Positions 1 to 12,511 of a stretch of 64,000 bases of DNA are shown piece after piece. Within the stretch, counting starts at the first letter, position 1; each line of letters begins with the position of its first letter. A program made the position numbers and the translations under genes. This DNA is from Isoperla grammatica. Its lineage: Eukaryota; Arthropoda; Insecta; Plecoptera; Perlodidae. The notes below the pieces were generated by a model that saw only the letters and a list, made by a program, of their open reading frames with translations, was not told the origin of the DNA and did no database searches. The DNA lies in assembly GCA_945910005.1 (NCBI GenBank), contig OX246738.1:22453686-22517685 (forward strand). Direction: 5' to 3'.

Positions 1-2040
1 CCTCCCAGAGCACAATATCTCACCCATGCATAACGCCCGTGTGGTCTGACCTGACGTTGAATGTAACGACGTGACTGAAGCTTGTGTTTGCTTAACTTCA
101 GAGCCGTGTATAACCCCATAGCAAACACTCATCAAATATCCATTTACTTGGAAATATAGACGGCTTTTTTAATTTGTTTTTACTCGGCGACTGAAACGGG
201 AAAAACAAAGTTCACTATAGAGACTCCACTAGAGGCAAATAGAGAGGGAAAGGAGACGAATCCTTACAGGCATGAAAGTTGAAACTTAAAGCAAGCACTC
301 GTGGTTAAAAATGTAATTGGAGATAAAGAGTGACACGTTGACAATCTAGAGGGATCATTGTACTTACATTTTTCATTTCAAGGTGAATGTACCACCCCCT
401 GTCTGATTTAAAGCCATCCAACTTTGTGTGTTTCATTTTGGAGACCGCGTGTGGCAACACAAGGAGATAGAGGTACGCTTCTAAGAGGGGTTTATATGCT
501 TTAGGCTGGTTGTCCGTGACAGGAGGAATATTGTTAGTATGGTTTCGGTTTTTATATACAAAGTCAAAATGATCTGGTGGACAAGATAACTAATGCTCAA
601 ACATATATTCTATTGGCATAAAATAAAAGTATGCTCATTTATAGGAATAGATGCAAAAGCAAAAGTAAGAACTGGTGAGGGTCTATTTTTAATGGGGTAA
701 AGGAATGACAGCTTACTAAGGGGTATCAAACATAAAGAGTCTGGACATTTGTAAATGCAAATGTGGTTTAGACTTTAGAGCGCAGTATTTAAGTTGCGAT
801 TCAGTTTTAACCTTCAGGGTGACTATTAGCTGTAGATGTAGGACCAGTTTGAGTTGTACATGTTTCAAGCAAGACAAGTATGCCTAAGAAATGTGTTTGT
901 GTCTTTTGTGTTAGATTATAATTAATTTTATTTGTATTTCAATATAAAATTACCTCCTGTTGGAAGGTATACTATAATATGTAATATCTTGTCATTCTGT
1001 GAAAAAAGTTCATAAAGTATGTTATATTTTTATGTTACTCGACGGCTAAGTGAGCTAATACATGCAATACAATTACAAAATTTCATTAAAACGAAGGTTG
1101 TGCAGTTTCAAGTGCAAATGAAGTGACGAACAATAAGCTGTTGTATTCTGTAGCAAAATGTATTGTATTCTGGAAATCAATGACGATACGATGACGCTAG
1201 GTGTTTGAATGTCTTTTTCCGCCAGTACAAACATTGTGTCTTCAGGTGGTAATACAACTAGCGGGGAATATACAGCACGCACCAAGTAATCACATTCACA
1301 GATACTTTTCCGTCAATAATCATTTAAATAGATATACTTGTATTACCGGAGCACATTGGACTTCCGTAACATTCCTTCATTTTCAACTGGCATGGGGACC
1401 GTATTGTCGCTATAGGATTTTGTTTCATATGGAAAATATAAGGCATAGAACAATTAGTTTGCAATCTTGGATATCCAATTGGATGTGGACCGATTGTGAC
1501 TAGGAGTCGACCCCCAGCACATTCGTAATACAATGTTGCTAACCAATCGCACGTTATTTTTATTTTCCATAGAAAACCAAGATCACTAAAATCAATATGT
1601 GCAGGATACAAAGGGTCAACTATATGAATAAGGAGAATGGCGCCAAAACGCCCGTTTTTAAACGACAAGAAATTTATGTGTTTAGTAATAATCTCAAGAA
1701 CACAGTTCATAGCAATGGAAAACTAATAAACTTACGTTTTTGTCTAAAAACGAAATATTGTGGAAAAACCTTCTCACTTGTGATTGGTTGCCGTTAACTT
1801 AAAAACATAGAAACCGTGGAAAGTTAATAAATCAAATTAATAAATGGAAACAGTAAATCCAATCTCTTCTTTTCCTCTTCGCTCACGGACGATAGAACAA
1901 TGGAACGACAACGGAATCCTTGAGTAGTCGATGTTCAATGATCCGATTGCGTCCTACTTCATTGTGACCAGAACAATGCTCCATAGTGTGTATCGTACGT
2001 ATGACATTTGAGCGTCTGCAGTTGAGTCGGTTGAGTATTG
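1..2040. other. AT-rich noncoding stretch
   Basis: I see no exon with convincing splice sites, no RNA gene and no inverted-repeat element here. The few open frames (for example the 128-codon minus frame over 1324-1710) have no recognisable domain, no clear Kozak start and no neighbouring splice signals, so I treat them as chance. Confidence 0.6.
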
Positions 2041-2050
2041 TATCATACTC

Positions 2051-2325
2051 TTTCATTTCATTTCATTTCATTTCATTTCATTTCATTTCATTTCATTTCA
2101 TTTCATTTCATTTCATTTCATTTCATTTCATTTCATTTCATTTCATTTCATTTCATTTCATTTCATTTCATTTCATTTTATTTTATTTTATTTTATTTTA
2201 TTTTATTTTATTTTATTTTATCTTTTGTTATTTTATTTTATTTTATTTTATTTTATTTTATTTTATTTTATTTTATTTTATTTTATTTATTTTTTTTTTT
2301 TTTATTTCATTTCATTTCATTTTAT
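2051..2325 (+). repeat. Compound pentanucleotide microsatellite (TTTCA)n(TTTTA)n
   Basis: The sequence shows about 25 uninterrupted copies of TTTCA (2051-2175), then about 9 copies of TTTTA (2176-2220), a short interruption, and about 11 more TTTTA (2231-2285), ending in a T run and three degenerate TTTCA copies. The period of five keeps several forward frames free of stops, which explains the long Phe/Ile/Ser-rich ORFs here; they are not genes. TTTTA with TTTCA is the same pair of motifs that expands in human familial adult myoclonic epilepsy loci; the match is of motif only. Confidence 0.97.
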
Positions 2326-2329
2326 GTAT

Positions 2330-4443
2330 TATTCATTCATACATTTTAGATTGAACATGCAACTGATTTCGTCACATTACATTCATATTAAATACAAGAT
2401 TCACATCAACCCTTTCAGACCCCGCGTACATTGATTACTAACGAACAGTACAATTACTGGCACAGATACAAGAGAACAGACATCCTTAGCCTAAACACTA
2501 CACTTTATGCACATCAGTGCAGGCTAGTGTAGGCGATTTACCGTTATTCCGTGATAGTCAGAATAACATCGTCTTGGCGTTGTATTTGATTCAGTGCTTA
2601 CACTACTAGTGCAGGAAGTGCGATATCTACACCGACTCTTTCAGAGGAGTAGACAGTTAGATTTTAGCAAGGAAAACAAAACACCAAATCTGTAGCGTAC
2701 GAACGCAAATACAGCTCCAATCTTGGCAATATTTTGTAGTACTTGTCAGACACCTAAATGAACAATCAATTAATATACCTTTTTTTTAATTTTTTTTTTT
2801 TTTTTTTAACGATTGCAAGCTATGATGTCTAAAGTTGTATTTCCTGCGTACACTGGGTAGTCTTACACTAGACCAGCGCAAATTTAGTACAGGACAAGCG
2901 AATAAAGCGGTGTGAAGTGTTGACAAATAGCTCGAAAAAAACGATAGTTAAGTTTTTCCTTCGTATCTATAAAATGAAATTCAATATCAAAATTTTGGAA
3001 AGATGCAGGACAACTAGATATTATCAAAATCAGCAAATATTCTCATAAATGAATTTAAAACGTAGGTTTGGATCTTCTTGGAAATTTTGAGATATATCTG
3101 AAATTATTTGTTGATACAAACACAATCAATAATGCATCTATAGCTGCATTATTCCTAAATTTGTATATTGAATCTTGGTTTCATTTTCAAGCTGTTGTGT
3201 CGAATAGCGTACAACAGGCCAACGAAGCTTATACGTCTGGAAACATTCACACAAGGAGATTTGCCTTCGTTTAACGCGCGTCAAAGCACTTGACGCGCTG
3301 ACGGGACTGCAGCGTTTGACCAGTGACGCGTAACGTCCCCTCTAATTGGTGGTTACCCGGGGGAATGCGAACGTGAACTGGTTAACGACGACGCCATTCC
3401 AAGATCAAAGACGTTATTATTGTAAAGACGTGTCGAATGTCGAAGCAAGCTCAGTTCGAGACGTCTTTCAACGAGGACAATTTTAAGGCTGTCTGTCGAC
3501 CTAAAATGCGGAACCCCCGATTTCTGTCGCTTATAATTGCTTTATAATCCTTTGAAATTGTTTAAATTTAAACCGAAATATTAGATAATTTGGCAGTTAT
3601 TATTATATTCCAAAAAATGTTTCTGTTTTTAAAATGTTCGTAATTAACTTTTGTTATTTGGTGGTGCTACACCTTTCATAATTAAGCTAAATAATTTGAA
3701 AAAGGGAAACAAAGAAACATTCATAAGAAAGAGGGACATTATTTAAAGCAATTTTAAGCGACACAAATCGAGGTTTTCGCAGAATAGGTCGACATAATAT
3801 AGCCGTAAGCCAGTCCCCGAAGGCAGCAAAATACGTAAGCGAAGTGACGCTTTGGGGATTACTTTTCATTTACATTCATGAATACAAGATTAAACTGGCT
3901 GACACTATCGTTATCTGAAATTGTTTTTAAACAATTTACTTCGTATTATTCAAAGTAAAATTGATGTAGTTTCTACTTTAGGCCTATAGCTATTTCCATT
4001 AAGATAACTCAGTGTTATAGTTCAAATCAAATAGCTTTCTAAGTGAAATACGAGCGATCGAGTCATCAAACCGATACAATGATTGGTCAACCCTTCACAC
4101 TATAATGCTGAATGTACTGTCAAAGTTGTGTACTTAAATAGATGTAATGTGTTTGTGAATTGTGTTGCATATATTGACTATTAAAATAAATCCTATTTCA
4201 TCAAATAATCATCTGTTACAACTGTACCACGAGTATCGTAATCAATGTGAATGTTGCGCAACAAAATATCGTAATTACTTCAAATGAGCCATGGAAATCG
4301 CATAATTCTAGGACTTCACAAAATAGTTCTTGAATCATTCATTCTCATGATAATCTGATGTCAGTTCAGTTTTTATTCATAATCTCATATGGAATATAGG
4401 CTAATCTCAATGGAATGTTTGTATTCAGTTGTACACAGAACCA
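2330..4443. other. Noncoding stretch with one short hairpin
   Basis: Nothing gene-like is seen. A poly-T run lies at about 2780-2807. At 3276-3298 a perfect 9-bp stem (GCGCGTCAA / TTGACGCGC) closes a 5-nt loop inside a locally GC-rich patch (about 3270-3420). Confidence 0.5.
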
Positions 4444-4451
4444 TCCTCATC

Positions 4452-5222
4452 CAGGGGCGGATCCAGGACCTTTTCAAGGGGGGAGGGGAGCGGCTGATTA
4501 GATGATCGGATGTTGCCACCCCCCCCCCCCCCCCCCCTCCCTCCCCCCCCATAAAAAATAGTCTCAGTAAGTGACGCTCTAACTGGGGACGGCGGACATT
4601 TAGGTGCAACAGCGAAATCAGGCACAGTCATGAATCACACGTCAGCCACAATGCACAATGCACATCTTTGGTTCAGTATCACTGCTTATGGCTATACCAG
4701 GTAGTGGCACGGCTTACAGACTGATATACGGAAAATGCGTATAATATGTAACTTACCTCTATGTAATCTTCCTCCACCTTCATCCGCTTTCTTTGTAGTA
4801 TTATTCATTTTACGTCGGACTGTTTGAAGTTTGAAGTTGGGAAACGCACTAGGCCTAGACAGCTACAGTTCTGACCTAGTTCTGACCTTACCTATCGGGC
4901 TTCATCTGAACTGCGGGGAAGTAAACAGTTGAGCCAACCCACGAAATAATAATTACCCAAACAAAAACAAACACACTCTAAAGCCCGTCTCACCGCGCAA
5001 TTTTCAAAACCATTGTTCAAACTATTTGGTACTAAAACGATTCTCTTTAGTCAATAAGTAAACAAAAGCAATTGATATAAAATCAATCTTATATTATTTG
5101 GGGGGGGGGAAACTGCCGTTTTGCTGTACTCACTCAGTTTTTACAAATTAAACATAGACTTTCAAAACTCAATGGGGGTCGATCGCCCCCCCCCCCCCCC
5201 CCTCCCCGGGATCCGCCCCTTG
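4452..5222. mobile_element. hAT-like nonautonomous DNA transposon (MITE), 771 bp
   Basis: The left end reads CAGGGGCGGATCCAGG and the right end, reverse-complemented, reads CAAGGGGCGGATCCCGG, giving imperfect terminal inverted repeats. Both ends are followed by G- or C-rich runs. The element is flanked by a perfect 8-bp direct repeat TCCTCATC (4444-4451 and 5223-5230). An 8-bp target duplication and termini starting CAGGGG are typical of the hAT superfamily. No transposase frame is present, so it must have been mobilised in trans. The G-run ORFs inside (for example minus 4425-4631) are not genes. Confidence 0.85.
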
Positions 5223-5230
5223 TCCTCATC

Positions 5231-8200
5231 TCTGTAACTCTGTAACAGTAAATGTGTTTTGTTCGTGGGTGGTTTATGTGAGTTTGACGGGAATCCAATG
5301 CAACGAATGTTTTTGAAACCTGGCATTTATTAAACATGAGCGAGAGTTATATAAAGCACATCTGAAAAATGATAGGAAATGTTATAGAGAATACAAAATA
5401 ATGAAACGACACTCTTGACTTCATATAAATCCAAGCCATTTGAGCTGCAACCGTACTGGGAAGAGTAAAATATAAAACTGCCACACACATATGGGAAATA
5501 TTATTTTTTCAAAGGCATGAAGTGTCGCATTCGAATACTTTGATAACGGTTGAATTTCAGCTGGATCTACCTAAACTTTTAGAAGAAATGTTTACATAGA
5601 CAATTCTGACAAGCTTCTTCAGGTCCTTATAAGAAGAGCACTTTACCCGTTTTCCAACATTTCTCAATTATTGACAGTATTTTCTGTTATGCTAGTCCCA
5701 AAATAACTTTCTCAGTGTCCTCAGATCCGTATCTACTGCTCCTTTCATTCACACTGCTTCAACGAAATTCAACAGATTCCTGGCGCTCTTTCATACATTC
5801 GTAAAGGCGGTCTTCCGCTTATTAGAGTGCACAAGCCTCATTGTCACGCCCGCTGTTTAAAAAATTTGTAGGTAACCAACCCAAGGTCATAAATTATCCA
5901 CAATGCATCTGTTGGGTTAGGCAGCAGACAGGTAGAAATTAATTTGGTATATAACTTAGCTAATTCTTAAGCATGAGAATACTTGGGAAACTTTTCTTTT
6001 GTGGGGGGGATGGGGGAGGGGAGACTTTTATCTCTGGAATATTTTTAAAAAACTTCTCGTTTTGACGTACATAACCACGATGTTGACAAGACGTCCAACA
6101 ACCGGCATCGTTATCAAGGGCGGACTGGCTAGGGGTGCCGAGATGTGATCTCACCCCAAGCCCTTTGACAGTCTGGGCCCACGGGCTTTACATAAATCTG
6201 CAATGTCAGTGCATGGCGCGTTTATGCACAGGTACACTGGCTCTAGGGCCCTAAATATATCTATAATACATGTGAGTGAGTGACACGTAAACAATTTCTA
6301 TATAGGGGAACCAAATCCCACAGCACTTACAAGGTCATATCATTCTGAAAGGATGTTACCTCGGGCATTACCAGCCTGGTTGGCATTTTCACGCCATCAA
6401 ACAATGCAGCCCTCAAAAACATTTGAGCCCTGAGCGAAACTGTCTCCATTGCCTGAGGCTTTGCCCCAGACCCCAGCTGTCCCGCACCTCCTCGTTGCGC
6501 GTTCACGCCCCCCCCCCCCCCCCCCCCCGGTGACAGTCAACCCCCCGATCCATCACCTCTAAATTTGCATGCAATTAACAGGCTAATCTTTATGATGGGT
6601 GACATGTATATCGTTGATCGAGTTACTGATTATAGTGTATTCCCATCCTTGAGCACAAAACATACCTTGATTCATTCCCCCGTTAGGTCAGAACTTATTT
6701 ACAACATTCTGAAATTGATTTCATGCACTGTAACGAAGCCGTCATAGCGACTAGATACATAGTGAAGTGTTTGACGCTCTCTAGAGCAATAATTCCCCTC
6801 TATTGTGTATATCAACTAATTATTACTCCTCGTCTATTTGTGTGAGCAGAAAATCTAGTGATTAATTTGGCAAATAGCGAGTAAATAAGTACTCGTCAGC
6901 GATGGATTGTTAGTTTGAATCATGTGTTCATTAGTCGTATACATCGTACACAGCTCTAGGTCAAGTTGTGACATGTCGGACATGTATCATAGCAGGGTCT
7001 AATTTAGTGCGCAGCTGGACACTATTTGCGCAGTTGCAAAAGTCATTTGCGCCGCTGCAATTTGTGATTTAAAAGAACTGATAGAATAAAAAATATACCT
7101 TTTTTATTTTATTTTTTAATGTTATAGGGCTAATACTAAATCTACAAGTAAATTCTTCGATTTCTTAAGGTATATTTAACTGTGTTTGTGTTTTGAGGAG
7201 GTAAGCGCTTGGTGAATCGCGGTAGTAAATCTAATAAAATGTATTGAAGACCATCTCAAGCCATTTAAACACGTTCTTGAAAAAAGGTAAAAACAAAAAA
7301 TACCCTGCGGGGCTAACCTGGGGGGAGTGACCCTCCAAACCCCCGGCGCTTTGCCTCTAAAGACTTGACACAGAACCCTAAACCCTCTAGGGAGGGATGG
7401 ACACGGATGGGCAATGTCCAATATAGTGGAATCGACCAATCCTACCCAGTATTCGTTTATAAGGATTAATAGGCGCTCATTAAGCACCTTTAGCTACAAA
7501 CTGGCATCTTTAATCCAAAAGTGAGCACCAACTCTTAAATTGTATTTTGTACATTTCACCTTTCTCACCACTTCGTTAAATTGGACATGGGGAAATTGAG
7601 GACAAATACAAGGCTCGACATACGTTTAACGTTTTGTAAAATATTGCTAAAATATGGTATGGTATGGTATTTTGTAAAATGAGCCTTATGTTCAAACTTT
7701 TACTGAAACCTGGTGGTAAAACATAACGAAACATGTTTCTTTTAAACTTCGAGCAGAAATACGGCACCAATCTACCATTGTACCGTATGGAAACTGATGG
7801 ATATGAAAAGTATTTTTATTTGTCGTATTAAATACTTTCAAAATCATCATCTCTTTATTCATTTGTTGTATTTTTTTCGTATGCCCGTAAAATTAAAAAA
7901 AATAATTTTTGAGATTTGTGCCCAGGGAATATCATAATATCATTGATCGTGACAGAACAACACTTTTGTAGCATAATTGTGCGCAAAATCAGTTTCCATC
8001 GTAGAACCATGGTAGAACGGTACTTCCGCGGACAGAGTTAACTGGGAAAAAATGTATCTTTCAGATGCTGTATCTGCTGTGTGGCCGCTTTTTTAAAATT
8101 TACTTTCGATTATTTTTTAGTACCAAGTTTCAATATCTGTAGATTTATATCGGTATTAGCAGACGCGCATCAAGCTATCTTGTCCAGTGCCTAACAGCTG

Positions 8201-9155
8201 AACCTCACAAACAGCTACATCTAAAACCGATTTTAGGCAGACATGTTGGCTTTAGACGGCAATTATTTAAATATCTCCGTAATCTGGTTTATAATTGTTC
8301 TCACGACTCTTCCACTAAAACGTGCAATCTTCTCCTCACCCAAACAATGTTCCTTCCGGCTAGGCCTATTATATAACGTAAGCTAAAAGTCACGCGTAAA
8401 AGCTGTACACTTTGTGATGATTTAATACGGGCGGGCATTCCATTGTGTGTGTGTTCTATTATGCATGACTTACGTTACGTGTTATCTCATAAAAACACAG
8501 AGCGCATAATAAAATATCACCGTGGTTGGTGTTTTGTTGAGAGTGCTATGATTTCATACTCTCCGCCGTTCAGAGTTTTCCAATTGTGTATAGTAGTAGA
8601 TTGTTTTGTTTTCTTTATTGACCTCCATCCTTTGTAAATCAGTTGTATAACTGACAAGGATAGACATTAAATAAAGCATCACAGCTGTGCAATACAGACG
8701 CAACGTAAACCAACAAGGAACACCATCTGATGAATTAGCGATCAACTAGTCCTCTTCTAGCGTCTCCAGTAACCCGTATAACATGGAGGGAGAGGAAGAC
8801 GATGCGCGACTCACAGCTCGTCAGGGTTTATTGCTGCTTCCGATACAGATGGGTAGGGTTAAATCCTCGGTGTTTTAACTTCAAATCAATCAACGTGGTA
8901 CTGACAAGTGACAAGTACGTCACAAGTTATGATTCTTCCATCCACTTCTTTAACCAGGACTGTTTAATTGTTTTTCAATCACACTTTTGTCCAGATTAAA
9001 CTGTACGCGGTGGCTCATGTGGTTGAGAAACAGCTACGGCACTTACAGCCTTTAGTGTCACTACACTAACAAACTCAATGCTTATAGGGATGTGCATGGG
9101 CTTTTAGTAACTGTCGATCATACCTCATCGTCAATAACAAGAACAACAAACACAA

Positions 9156-9186
<31 letters not shown>

Positions 9187-9540
9187 AAAAATAAAAATAT
9201 AACCAGAATATTCGATCGGTAGCCAGTTGGTTCCAATCACCCGCAATCCTGACTGAAGGTATTTTCCAAGGGTTTCCTCAATCGTAAAGGTGAACTCTGT
9301 GATTCAGTCGTTTACTAACAACTCTCGGACATTCTTTCTAAATTGTCCAAACACCCTATCATACCTAGTTAGCCAAGGTAAAGCTGGTAAAGCCCAAGTA
9401 AAGCTGGTGTGTAGGGCTACCCTATAGGCCTATAACACATTATTACAATTTTCCATAAATGTTCCTGTTCAAAGTAGCTTAGCGCTTTACAACCCCTCCA
9501 GTAAAGGGGTGCGACAAGACCAACGTTCTTGTCTTCGTAA
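5231..9540. other. Noncoding stretch with dispersed-repeat fragments
   Basis: No supported gene. A dispersed repeat fragment occupies about 5770-5905 (listed separately). A run of 21 C lies at 6508-6528. The segment 6103-6175 (starting GGGCGGACTGGC) and 7300-7390 look like decayed repeat ends rich in CCCC/GGGG, but I found no partner termini. An AAT/AAAT-rich microsatellite lies at about 9152-9203. A short acidic frame at 8783-8875, starting in a Kozak-like context (aacATGG), could be chance. Confidence 0.45.
5770..5905 (+). repeat. Dispersed repeat family 1, copy a
   Basis: This stretch aligns by eye with 25945-26075: both contain a CG(C/T)TCTTTCA block, a following 'TTCGTAAAG/CTTGTAAAA' stretch, then CGCTTAKTAGAGTGCACA and CCTCATTG, and both end in a TAAATTATCC block. 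The similarity is diverged with small indels. No terminal repeats are clear, so the class is unknown. Confidence 0.6.
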
Positions 9541-9577
9541 TACCTGATGTGAGCGGACGGCCGACGGGAGATGCTAA

Positions 9578-9676
9578 GTGCCGAGCGATCTGCGCGAGAT
9601 TCGCTTCAAGTGGCTTGGACACGTCGAGCGGGGAGAGAGCAGAGATGACGGGGTTGGAAGCGTCAGAGAGGGTTGA
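9578..9676 (+). pseudogene. Possible non-LTR reverse-transcriptase C-terminal remnant
   Basis: This short frame contains R-F-K-W-L-G-H-V-E-R, matching the W-(F/L)-G-H-V-x-R signature that recurs near the end of the reverse-transcriptase ORF in many non-LTR retrotransposons. It is preceded in frame by TAA and ends at a TGA after about 32 codons. No catalytic Y/F-x-D-D box is visible nearby, so this is at best a decayed fragment. The call rests on one short motif and could be coincidence. Confidence 0.35.
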
Positions 9677-9887
9677 CGACGACGACGACGTGTCTACCAG
9701 TAGGTGAGGCCGTCGTCAAAGTAGAACACTGGGACTGGGAGGGAAGGAAATATTGATCACGGTCCAAGCAACACACCGGCCGATCGATATTAATTCGAGT
9801 AACTGACAACTTGATATTTTTAACAGAATAGGTGTGCCTCGTGAAGCTCACACCCAGCATTACAATAAATATGTGACACTAGACGGT

Positions 9888-10568
9888 GACAATCTGACAT
9901 CAAGACAATCTGTGTGACTCGGTGAAAATACTACCTAACATGGACACAATCTGTGTAACTCGATAAAAAGACAACCTGACTTGAACACAATCTGTGTGAC
10001 ACGATAAAAAGACAACCTGACGTGAACACAATCTGTGTGACTCGATAAAAAGACAACCTGACATGAACGGAACGATAAAAAGACAACCTGACATGAACAC
10101 AACGATAAAAAGACAACCTGACATGAACACAATATGTGTGATGATAAAAAGACAACCTAACATGAACAATATCTGTGTGACTTGATAAGAAGACAACCTG
10201 ACATGAACACAATCTGTGTGACTTGATAAAAAGACAACGTGACATGAACACAATCCGTGTGACAATAAAGAGACAACCTGACATGAACACAATCTGTGTG
10301 ACCTGATAAAAAGACAACGTGACATGAACACAATCCGTGTGACAATAAAGAGACAACCTGACATGAACACAATCTGTGTGACAATAAAAAGACAACCTGA
10401 CATGAACACAATCTGTGGGACTTGATAAAAAGGCAACTTGATATGAACACAATCTGTGAGACTTGATAAAAAGACAACCTGACATGAACACAATCTGTGG
10501 GACTTGATAAAAAGGCAACTTGATATGAACACAATCTGTGTGACTTGATAAAAAGACAACCTGACGAC
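9888..10568 (-). repeat. 41-bp minisatellite (about 16 copies)
   Basis: The unit, read on the plus strand, contains ATCTGTGTGACTYGATAAA followed by AAGACAACCTGACATGAACACA. The spacing between successive CACAATCTGTG blocks is 41 bp, with shortened copies of about 25 bp at about 10070-10110. Copies differ by scattered substitutions. Because 41 is not a multiple of three, each frame runs through all three readings of the unit; the minus strand lacks stops, giving a 219-codon open frame that is not a gene. Confidence 0.95.
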
Positions 10569-10588
10569 CTGACTATGTTTTTTAACTC

Positions 10589-10960
10589 GATGATGATTGA
10601 TAGATTGATATTTGGGCTTAACGTCTCATATTTTTGCAACGAGGCTAATCGAGACAATGAGTGGGTGATATATGAAGATGAAATGAAATGAAAATGAAAT
10701 GAAAATGAAATTGGGGGCTGTTTGGAGGAAAGGGGCAAGTAGGAGGGCGGGGTGGAAAAGGGAAAGGGGGAGGAAAAGGGAGGGGGGAGGATGTGGACTG
10801 CATTTCGTCTGACTTCTCCTCAACCTGTCCGGCTAGGGTGGCCCTACCAGAAGCATACGCTTCCGCCGACATAGCTCCAGGAATCATCAAAGCACAAAAA
10901 CCTGCGCACCACGATAAGGTAGCAGTCCCTGGGCAGGTTGTTGAACTCGATGTAAAGAAC
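10589..10960 (+). repeat. Dispersed repeat family 2, copy a
   Basis: The first 90 bp (GATTGATA, TTTGGGCTTAACGTC, CATATTTTTG, GGCTAATCGAGAC, GAGTGGGTG, TATGAAGATG) reappear at 20131-20215 in the same orientation. Downstream come a purine-rich AAATG/GGGA tract and a GC-rich part ending near CAGTCCCTGGGCAGG. A plus-strand frame of 118 codons (10793-11149) crosses the GC-rich part but resembles no family I know; I regard it as part of the repeat. Confidence 0.55.
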
Positions 10961-11169
10961 AGAATTATATTAAAAATGTATGTACGAAGTGAAATGAAAA
11001 TAGTCGATGTGATTCAAGAAACAGTTTTGACGGCAAAAACAAAACTATCAGAATCTATCGGAAAAATAAATGTTTTCAAATTCCTGTATAAACCTACAAG
11101 TAAATGCCAGTATATTATGGTAATTTCTTATGGACGTGCTTATTCTTAGTTCTTTTGTTCTGATTTACT

Positions 11170-12511
11170 GGGGGGGGGGGGGGGGGAGGGGAGATGGACT
11201 CGAGTGAAGTGAAACAGCGAGGCTTACATTTTTTAACAAACCTTGATCACGCCTCCCTGAATTGTGATGTTTTCAACCCCCGACTGTCATAACTTTCCAC
11301 GAACGAACTTCTATATAAGCTTGCGTAAAAATTAACTTTTACGAAAACGAACAAATGAAGTAAATATTTTCATACATACAAACTTTTCATTTGTTTGGAA
11401 AAATTTAACTATGGTACAGAGTTATTGTACATAAATTCATAAAGGTCAATCTGTAGGGATTTCATTTGACACATGCTTCGTAGTTCGTAGTTAGGCATTT
11501 ACTTAGTTTATGCACTGTTTTAAGTATTATTTATAACTGACTACCACTTTTCTATACTACCCTATATGGGATCGCATTTTGAACAAAGGATGTAATTGAT
11601 TTTGTCCAGGGTAGCTCTGCCTGTCGTAAGAGGCGACGACGGGTCTAGGGACGGGTCGGGTTAAGTCATGTGGCCAAACAGTAGATACCTATTTAGTTAA
11701 CTGCAAATAATAAAAAAATGTGTGGTTTGTATGCATGAAATACGCATCGCTCTTCTCTAACACACACACAATTACAACCTCATTTGCGATTTAAAAAATA
11801 TTTAATAAGGGTTTATATGACCTGATTTCCAGTGGTGTACATTATACAACTTTTATTATAAGCCTCGTCCCAAAGCGAGAACTGAACATTTACAAATGCC
11901 ATGATATATGGTCATGTACTGTTCGGTAGGTTAACTGTAAATCTAGAAAATAAAACATACGACTTGTTCCAGTATCGAGACCAAGTCTTCTATATTGAAA
12001 ACACAAAAACTTTCAATTGACGAAAGTTGCAATATTGGTGGAACCCCAATGTATAGAACACGTTTTTTGCGTCCATACTCCATAGCATAGCTCTAAGAAC
12101 CTTTTATTTAGTAAAACGAATTGATGAAAGAATATCAATAATAACACACATTGCCTACACTAAGAAATATGTGATCATGGGTTACACAGACAATTTTGTG
12201 TGCTTGCTCATCCACCAGCGTGGGGGCGGGGCTGAGCGTGCATCTGATTACAATCCAATGATAACAAATCGTTGAATCGCATGGGAATAATGTCAGCCAG
12301 GACGGGGGATTGAGAGGTTAATCGATTATAAGGTAGGCTACAAGGTCACCAACTTACATTGTGATACATGGCTTAAATATACGAGATTAGGAAAATTCTA
12401 TAACAGAGAATTGTTATTACTTACGCATGTTACAGCCACACAATTCGGTTTAAACATAACAAGATAGGCCTAGAAAAGTAAAAATAAAGATATATTATTA
12501 TTACCGAGAGA
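11170..12511. other. Noncoding stretch
   Basis: It begins with a run of 17 G (11170-11186). A short conserved-looking dispersed motif lies at 11609-11639 (listed separately). Nothing else is recognisable. Confidence 0.5.
11609..11639 (+). repeat. Dispersed motif GGTAGCTCTGCCTGTCG, copy a
   Basis: The motif, continuing TAAGAGGCGACGAC, also occurs on the opposite strand at about 39951-39970, with looser similarity on either side. It looks like a fragment of an interspersed repeat, possibly a SINE or LINE end. Confidence 0.45.

Noticed and set aside
1324..1710. 128-codon minus ORF
   Set aside because: No domain, splice signal or composition difference from its flanks.
1986..2434. Phe/Ile-rich ORFs resembling membrane proteins
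   Set aside because: Pentanucleotide microsatellite read in three frames.
8783..8875. Acidic M-E-G-E-E-D-D frame in Kozak context as a first exon
   Set aside because: No good donor where the frame would need one, and it ends at TAA after 31 codons; could be chance.
9900..10559. 219-codon minus-strand ORF rich in C-L-F-I and F-M-S-G
   Set aside because: Produced by the 41-bp minisatellite; the frame cycles through three readings of the unit.
10793..11149. 118-codon plus ORF
   Set aside because: It overlaps a dispersed repeat, has a weak start context and no recognisable domain; kept only as part of the repeat.
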